Part shown: positions 14,829-18,238 of the stretch, piece after piece
Layout of the letters: each line of letters starts with the position of its first letter
How positions within the stretch are numbered: position 1 is the stretch's first letter
DNA from: JBQTHD01 sp052390275
GTDB lineage: Bacteria; Actinomycetota; Acidimicrobiia; Acidimicrobiales; AC-14
Direction: 5' to 3'
NCBI GenBank assembly: GCA_052390275.1
Contig: JBQTHD010000011.1
Coordinates: 1-18,238 of the forward strand
Length of the DNA stretch: 18,238 bases
Position numbers and translations under genes: made by a program
The notes under the pieces: model-generated
Told to the model about the DNA's origin: nothing
The model's database searches: none
Seen by the model: the letters and a program-made list of their open reading frames with translations, nothing else

Positions 14829-14850
14829 GGCTCGGAAAACCCGCCGAGCC
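14829..14850 (-). terminator. Hairpin after glyS
   Basis: GGCTCGG (14829-14835) pairs with CCGAGCC (14844-14850), a perfect 7-bp stem with an 8-base loop, beginning 15 bases after the glyS stop. Past the stem on the minus strand come TTTT runs of the 10-bp repeats. A second stem, CGGATCTG (14856-14863) with CAGATCCG (14877-14884), spans the stop codon itself. Together they make a likely end for the uppS-recO-glyS transcript. Confidence 0.55.
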
Positions 14851-14865
14851 CGGTTCGGATCTGGA

Positions 14866-16194
14866 TCAGACCCGGTCAGATCCGGCCAGCCGGGCGGCCA
14901 GGTCTCCCACCAGTTCGACCACCGGCACCCGTTGCTGAGCCAGGGAATCGCGGTCCCGCACGGTCACCGCGTTGTCCTCCAACGACTCGAAGTCCACGGT
15001 GACACACCACGGCGTGCCCGCCTCGTCCTGGCGGCGGTAGCGCCGGCCGATGGACTGGGTGACGTCGTAGTCGCAGGAGAAGTGGCGCGACAGCGCGCGC
15101 CGGATGTCATGAGCCATTGACACCAGCGGTTCCTTCTTCGACAACGGCAGCACCGCCACGGTGTAGGGGGCGAGGCGGGGGTGCAGGCGCAAAACGGTCC
15201 GGGCCTCGCCCCCGACCTCGTCGGTGTGAAAAGCGGCGAGGAGGAAAGCCATCATCGACCGGCCCACCCCGGCCGCCGGCTCGATGACGTGCGGGGTGTA
15301 GCGCTCGCCGGTGGCCTGATCGAACCACTCCAACTTCGACCCGGAGTGCTGCGAGTGGGCCTTGAGGTCGAAATCGGTCCGGTTGGCCACCCCCTCCAAC
15401 TCGCCCCAACCCCAGGGATAGGCGAACTCAACATCGGCCGTTCCGGTTGAGTAGTGGGACAACTCCGACGCGTCGTGGTGGCGCAGGCGCAGCTTTTCCG
15501 CCGGGATCCCCAGGTCCGAGTACCACCGCAACCGCTCGCCACACCAGTACTCGAACCATCGGGCCCCATCGGCCGGGGGTACGAAGAACTCCATCTCCAT
15601 CTGCTCGAACTCCCGGGTGCGAAAGATGAAGTTCCCGGGTGTGATCTCGTTGCGGAAGGACTTGCCCTGCTGGGCGATGCCGAAGGGGGGCTTGCGCCGG
15701 GTGGTCTGGGCCACATTGGCGAAGTTGACGAAAATGCCCTGCGCCGTCTCGGGGCGCAGGTAGGCCACCGAACCGTCATCGGCCACCGGACCCACGTGGG
15801 TGGAGAACATCAGATGGAACGGTCGGGCCTCGGTCAGATCCGTCGACCCGCACTTGGGGCAGCGCAGCCCGCCCGGGCCGGCTTCGGGCAACTGATCGGC
15901 CCGCCACCGGGATTTGCACGCTCGGCAGTCCACCATGGGGTCGGTGAATGTGGCCAGGTGGCCGGAGGCCTCCCACACCGCAGGGGCCATGAGAATGGCC
16001 GAGTCCAGACCGACGATGTCGTCCCGTTCGCGCACCATCGACCGCCACCAGGCGTCCATGACGTTGCGCTTGAGCAGCACCCCCAGGGGGCCGTAGTCGT
16101 AGGTGGAGCGGAACCCGCCGTATATCTCGCTGGAGGGAAAAACGAATCCCCGCCGGCGGGCGAGGTTGACCACCTGCTCGGTGAGATCGGCCAC
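14866..16194 (-). CDS. glyS: Glycyl-tRNA synthetase (single-chain, alpha2 type)
   Basis: The product has 442 residues from GTG 16194, 11 bases after the recO stop; the frame is open through recO and uppS but only as shadow sequence. It is a class II synthetase that charges tRNA-Gly. The N-terminus is RRRGFVFPSSEIYGG with the TYDYGPLG signature (31-38). A four-Cys zinc knuckle (Cys90, Cys93, Cys112, Cys115) is inserted. Motif 2 is FRNEITPGNFIFRTREFEQM (180-199) and motif 3 is GVGRSMMAFLLAAF (309-322). The anticodon-binding domain fills about 343-442 (LAPYTVAVLPLSKKEPL). All catalytic blocks are present and the length is standard for bacterial alpha2 GlyRS. No alpha/beta-type second subunit is needed. 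Confidence 0.96.
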   Translation of the reverse strand: MADLTEQVVNLARRRGFVFPSSEIYGGFRSTYDYGPLGVLLKRNVMDAWWRSMVRERDDIVGLDSAILMAPAVWEASGHLATFTDPMVDCRACKSRWRADQLPEAGPGGLRCPKCGSTDLTEARPFHLMFSTHVGPVADDGSVAYLRPETAQGIFVNFANVAQTTRRKPPFGIAQQGKSFRNEITPGNFIFRTREFEQMEMEFFVPPADGARWFEYWCGERLRWYSDLGIPAEKLRLRHHDASELSHYSTGTADVEFAYPWGWGELEGVANRTDFDLKAHSQHSGSKLEWFDQATGERYTPHVIEPAAGVGRSMMAFLLAAFHTDEVGGEARTVLRLHPRLAPYTVAVLPLSKKEPLVSMAHDIRRALSRHFSCDYDVTQSIGRRYRRQDEAGTPWCVTVDFESLEDNAVTVRDRDSLAQQRVPVVELVGDLAARLAGSDRV

Positions 16195-16205
16195 GGAGGG
16201 CGACT

Positions 16206-17063
16206 CTACGGCCCGCCGGGGCCAACCACCTGGGCTGGCGCCGGTGGCGGCGGCTTCCCGGTGCCGGCGGCGACTGATCGGACAGATGTCGAGACGGCGG
16301 CGGATCCAGGGTTGAGCGATCGCAGCCCCCGCTCCAGATGGTGTTCCATCGCCGCCGCCGCCAGGGCCGACAGGTCGTCGGCCAGGGATCCGGGCGGGGT
16401 GGCCAGGGCGGCTGACAGTTGGCCGCCCAGGATGCGCCGGGCCAGTTCCAACGTGTCCATGGTGATTCGTCGCCCCCCTCCCCCTCCGCAGGAGGCGCAG
16501 CGGATTCCCCCTCGCTTCAGGTCGAAGACGATCCATCGATCCGGGTAGTTGGCCCCGGCGCGGTCGCCATCTGACGGCCCGGATTCCGGCATCCAGCCGC
16601 AGACCAGGCAACTGTCCAGTTCCGGATGCACGCCCTCGGAGGCCAGAACTCGCAGCATGAAGGCCCCCACCAGTACCGGCGAGTTGACTGTGGCCAAAGA
16701 CCTCAATCCCCCCACGAGCATCTGGTAGAGCCGGGGATGGACCTGGCCCTCCTGGGCCAACTGGTCGGCGATCTCCAGCAATGTGTTCGCTTTGCACACC
16801 CGGTCCAGGTCCTCCCGGATGACCCGGAAGGAATCGATCGTCTCGGCCTGGGTCACCACGTCGAGTTCCCGGCCGGCGTAAAGCTGAAGCGAGACGTGCG
16901 CGAGGGGTTCCAACCGGGCGCCGAACCGGCTCTTGGTCTTGCGCACCCCCTTGACCACCGCCCGGACCTTTCCCCGGCCCTGGGTGAGGATGGCCACGAT
17001 TCGGTCGGCTTCCCCCAACCTCCAGGTGCGCAGCACCACCCCCTGGTCCCGGTAGAGGCTCAA
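16206..17063 (-). CDS. recO: DNA repair protein RecO
   Basis: This 285-residue protein has the RecO layout. An N-terminal OB fold comes first (YRDQGVVLRTWRLGEADRIV, then GKVRAVVKGVRKTKSRFG and LQLYAGRELDVVTQAE). A helical C-terminal domain follows, with a zinc site at Cys152, Cys155, Cys189 and Cys192 (SCLVCGW ... IRCASCGG). RecO loads RecA on SSB-coated gaps together with RecR. The start is TTG 17063, nine bases after the uppS stop; an in-frame TAG just upstream (that of uppS) rules out a longer form. The C-terminal 30 residues are Pro/Gly/Ala-rich and probably disordered. It is co-transcribed with uppS and glyS. Confidence 0.94.
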   Translation of the reverse strand: MSLYRDQGVVLRTWRLGEADRIVAILTQGRGKVRAVVKGVRKTKSRFGARLEPLAHVSLQLYAGRELDVVTQAETIDSFRVIREDLDRVCKANTLLEIADQLAQEGQVHPRLYQMLVGGLRSLATVNSPVLVGAFMLRVLASEGVHPELDSCLVCGWMPESGPSDGDRAGANYPDRWIVFDLKRGGIRCASCGGGGGRRITMDTLELARRILGGQLSAALATPPGSLADDLSALAAAAMEHHLERGLRSLNPGSAAVSTSVRSVAAGTGKPPPPAPAQVVGPGGP

Positions 17064-17072
17064 GAGAGAGGC

Positions 17073-17870
17073 CTATTCGATGCCGCCGAAACGGCGGTCC
17101 CGCCGCTGGAACTGGCGGATGGCATCGAAGAGGTCCTGACGGCGGAAGTCGGGCCATAGCACTTCAGTGAAGACCAACTCGCTGTAGGCCAACTCCCAGA
17201 GCAGGAAGTTGCTGATCCGGAACTCTCCCGACGTGCGGATTACGAGATCCGGGTCGGGCATGGAGGGGTCGTAGAGGTGGGCGCGGATCGCCTTCTCGTC
17301 CACCTTGGAGGCCGGGATCCCCGAGGCAACCACACCCTTGACCGCGTCGACGATCTCCGCTCGGCCCCCGTAGTTGAACGCTATGGTCAGGGTCATCCGC
17401 CGGTTGGCGCGGGTCAGGTCCAGCGCCTCGTCCATCCGTCGCAGCAGGCGGCGGGGAACCCGCCAGTCCCTGCGACCGGCAAAGCGGACCCGCACCCCCC
17501 GCTCGTGCAGCTCGTCCCGGCGGCGCAGAAGCATGCCCTCGTTGAAGCCCATCAGGAACCGCACCTCGTCGACGGGGCGCTTCCAGTTCTCGGTGGAGAA
17601 GGCGTAGACGGTGAGCCAGCGCACCCCTAACTCGAGCGCCCCCTCCACGGTGTCGAACAGCGCTTCCTCGCCAGCGGCATGGCCATCGGTGCGAGCCAAA
17701 CCCCGGCGGGTGGCCCAGCGGCCGTTGCCATCCATCACAATGGCCACGTGGCTGGGAACCCCGGTGCGATCTATGCCTTCGATACCCGACGGATCTGCGG
17801 GTCGGGGCGGGGGAACTCCCGGCACGTCCCGTGGGTGGCCGGTGGCCGGGGCCGGCTCCGATGCCTCCAT
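17073..17870 (-). CDS. uppS: Isoprenyl transferase (undecaprenyl diphosphate synthase family)
   Basis: This 265-residue cis-prenyltransferase extends farnesyl- or geranyl-type diphosphates with isopentenyl diphosphate to make the long lipid carrier of cell-wall synthesis. Motifs are HVAIVMDGNGRWATRRGL with catalytic Asp47, GHAAGEEAL, LTVYAFSTENWKRPVDEV, LTIAFNYGGRAEIVDAVK, and PDPDLVIRTSGEFRISNFLL followed by ELVFTEVLWPDF. The first 35 or so residues are a Pro-rich extension not needed for the fold, so a slightly later start is possible, but ATG 17870 is the only clear one before the conserved part. The product chain length cannot be told; actinobacteria often have two such enzymes (Z-farnesyl and decaprenyl types). 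It is the first gene of the uppS-recO-glyS unit. Confidence 0.95.
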   Translation of the reverse strand: MEASEPAPATGHPRDVPGVPPPRPADPSGIEGIDRTGVPSHVAIVMDGNGRWATRRGLARTDGHAAGEEALFDTVEGALELGVRWLTVYAFSTENWKRPVDEVRFLMGFNEGMLLRRRDELHERGVRVRFAGRRDWRVPRRLLRRMDEALDLTRANRRMTLTIAFNYGGRAEIVDAVKGVVASGIPASKVDEKAIRAHLYDPSMPDPDLVIRTSGEFRISNFLLWELAYSELVFTEVLWPDFRRQDLFDAIRQFQRRDRRFGGIE

Positions 17871-18059
17871 CGACTGGCAGCGTAGGGGCTGCGCCCGGGG
17901 GCCACTGGTTCCTCACGGCCTCAAATGGGGCGGTGCTCCCCGTTTGCGGGCCCTCCAAGTTCGCCATCCTCAGAACTGATGCTCGAAAGTGACCTCTCAG
18001 GGCACATTGGAGCATCGATTCTCCCAATCCAGCTCGCGGACGGGACCAGTCGCCAGGTA

Positions 18060-18238
18060 CTACTCGTTGACCAGGATGGTCTGGACCTGGTCCACCACCA
18101 GGTCCTCCACGACGGTGGCGGTGGTCAGGTCGTCGATGACGCCCTGGTAGTCCGTGCCGGAGATGGACCATTCGGCCCGCCATTGCTGGGACACGATGAC
18201 GTCGTAGGTGCCCACATGGGAGTAGGTGTGGAGGATCT
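18060..18238 (-). CDS. C-terminal fragment of an unknown protein with PKD-like strand pattern (partial)
   Basis: A minus-strand frame enters from the right edge and ends at TAG 18060-18062, giving 58 visible residues. It begins LHTYSHVGTYDVIVSQQWRA. The 'HTYxxxGTYDVxV' pattern is typical of the last strands of PKD or similar Ig-like beta domains in exported proteins. The rest reads WSISGTDYQGVIDDLTTATV and ends VQTILVNE. Codon third positions are strongly G/C, which supports coding. Domain and localisation are inference because the N-terminal part is outside the window. It lies 189 bases upstream of uppS on the same strand, with no obvious strong terminator between. Confidence 0.6.
   Translation of the reverse strand, partial: ILHTYSHVGTYDVIVSQQWRAEWSISGTDYQGVIDDLTTATVVEDLVVDQVQTILVNE

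Noticed and set aside
16195..17157. Upstream extension of the glyS frame to 763 codons
   Set aside because: The extra part overlaps recO and the uppS end in another frame and is Gly/Pro/Arg-rich noise. GlyRS homology starts at 16194.
17920..17950. Inverted GGGG...CCCC elements upstream of uppS as a terminator
   Set aside because: The arms are only about four G/C bases and there is no T-run, so it cannot be told from background at this base composition.

Overview
The window reads as chromosomal DNA of a high-GC Gram-positive bacterium. The gene set and order on the minus strand (uppS, recO, glyS, ppdK, tldD, tldE, dnaG, rpoD), the many GTG/TTG starts, the 4-base GTGA/ATGA overlaps and the very G+C-rich codon usage point to Actinomycetota, most likely an Acidimicrobiia-type lineage. 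The class-level placement is inference from gene style and order, not from a search.

Left part (about 1-3250) is an accessory patch of decayed mobile DNA. It opens with the last codons and right end of an IS3-family element (1-125). A second, diverged copy of the same kind of IS end lies in opposite orientation at 2780-2838 and runs into a scrap of a serine recombinase (2844-2987). Between the two IS ends lie an intact hicB antitoxin gene, a hicA toxin gene broken into a 5' piece beside the left IS end and a 3' piece beside the right IS end, a divergent pair made of an XRE/MmyB-type regulator and a four-helix membrane protein with a C-terminal SRPBCC domain, and an unexplained 494-base stretch. 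The two hicA pieces are on the same strand but in swapped order, as if a circle had been opened inside hicA. A near-perfect 21-bp dyad sits in the divergent promoter region of the regulator/SRPBCC pair.

The patch ends next to a tRNA-Arg(TCT) gene (3252-3325, minus). To its right a short plus-strand cluster encodes a small acidic protein of unknown function, a HAD-family phosphatase-like protein and an alpha/beta hydrolase; the last two overlap by GTGA. This cluster converges on rpoD.

The rest (5417-17870) is a housekeeping block read entirely on the minus strand. uppS-recO-glyS are packed with gaps of about 10 bases and end in hairpins after glyS. ppdK-tldD-tldE follow and end in a perfect 8-bp-stem hairpin. 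dnaG and rpoD follow, overlapping by ATGA. They cover cell-wall lipid carrier synthesis, recombination repair, tRNA charging, PEP/pyruvate interconversion, a metalloprotease pair, primase and the principal sigma factor. At the right edge is the C-terminal end of another minus-strand gene with a PKD-like beta-strand pattern.

The most interesting part is the left patch: the IS-bounded, permuted hicBA remnant and the XRE/MmyB plus membrane-SRPBCC pair with its candidate operator. I do not see a clearly new defence or other multi-gene system in the remainder.
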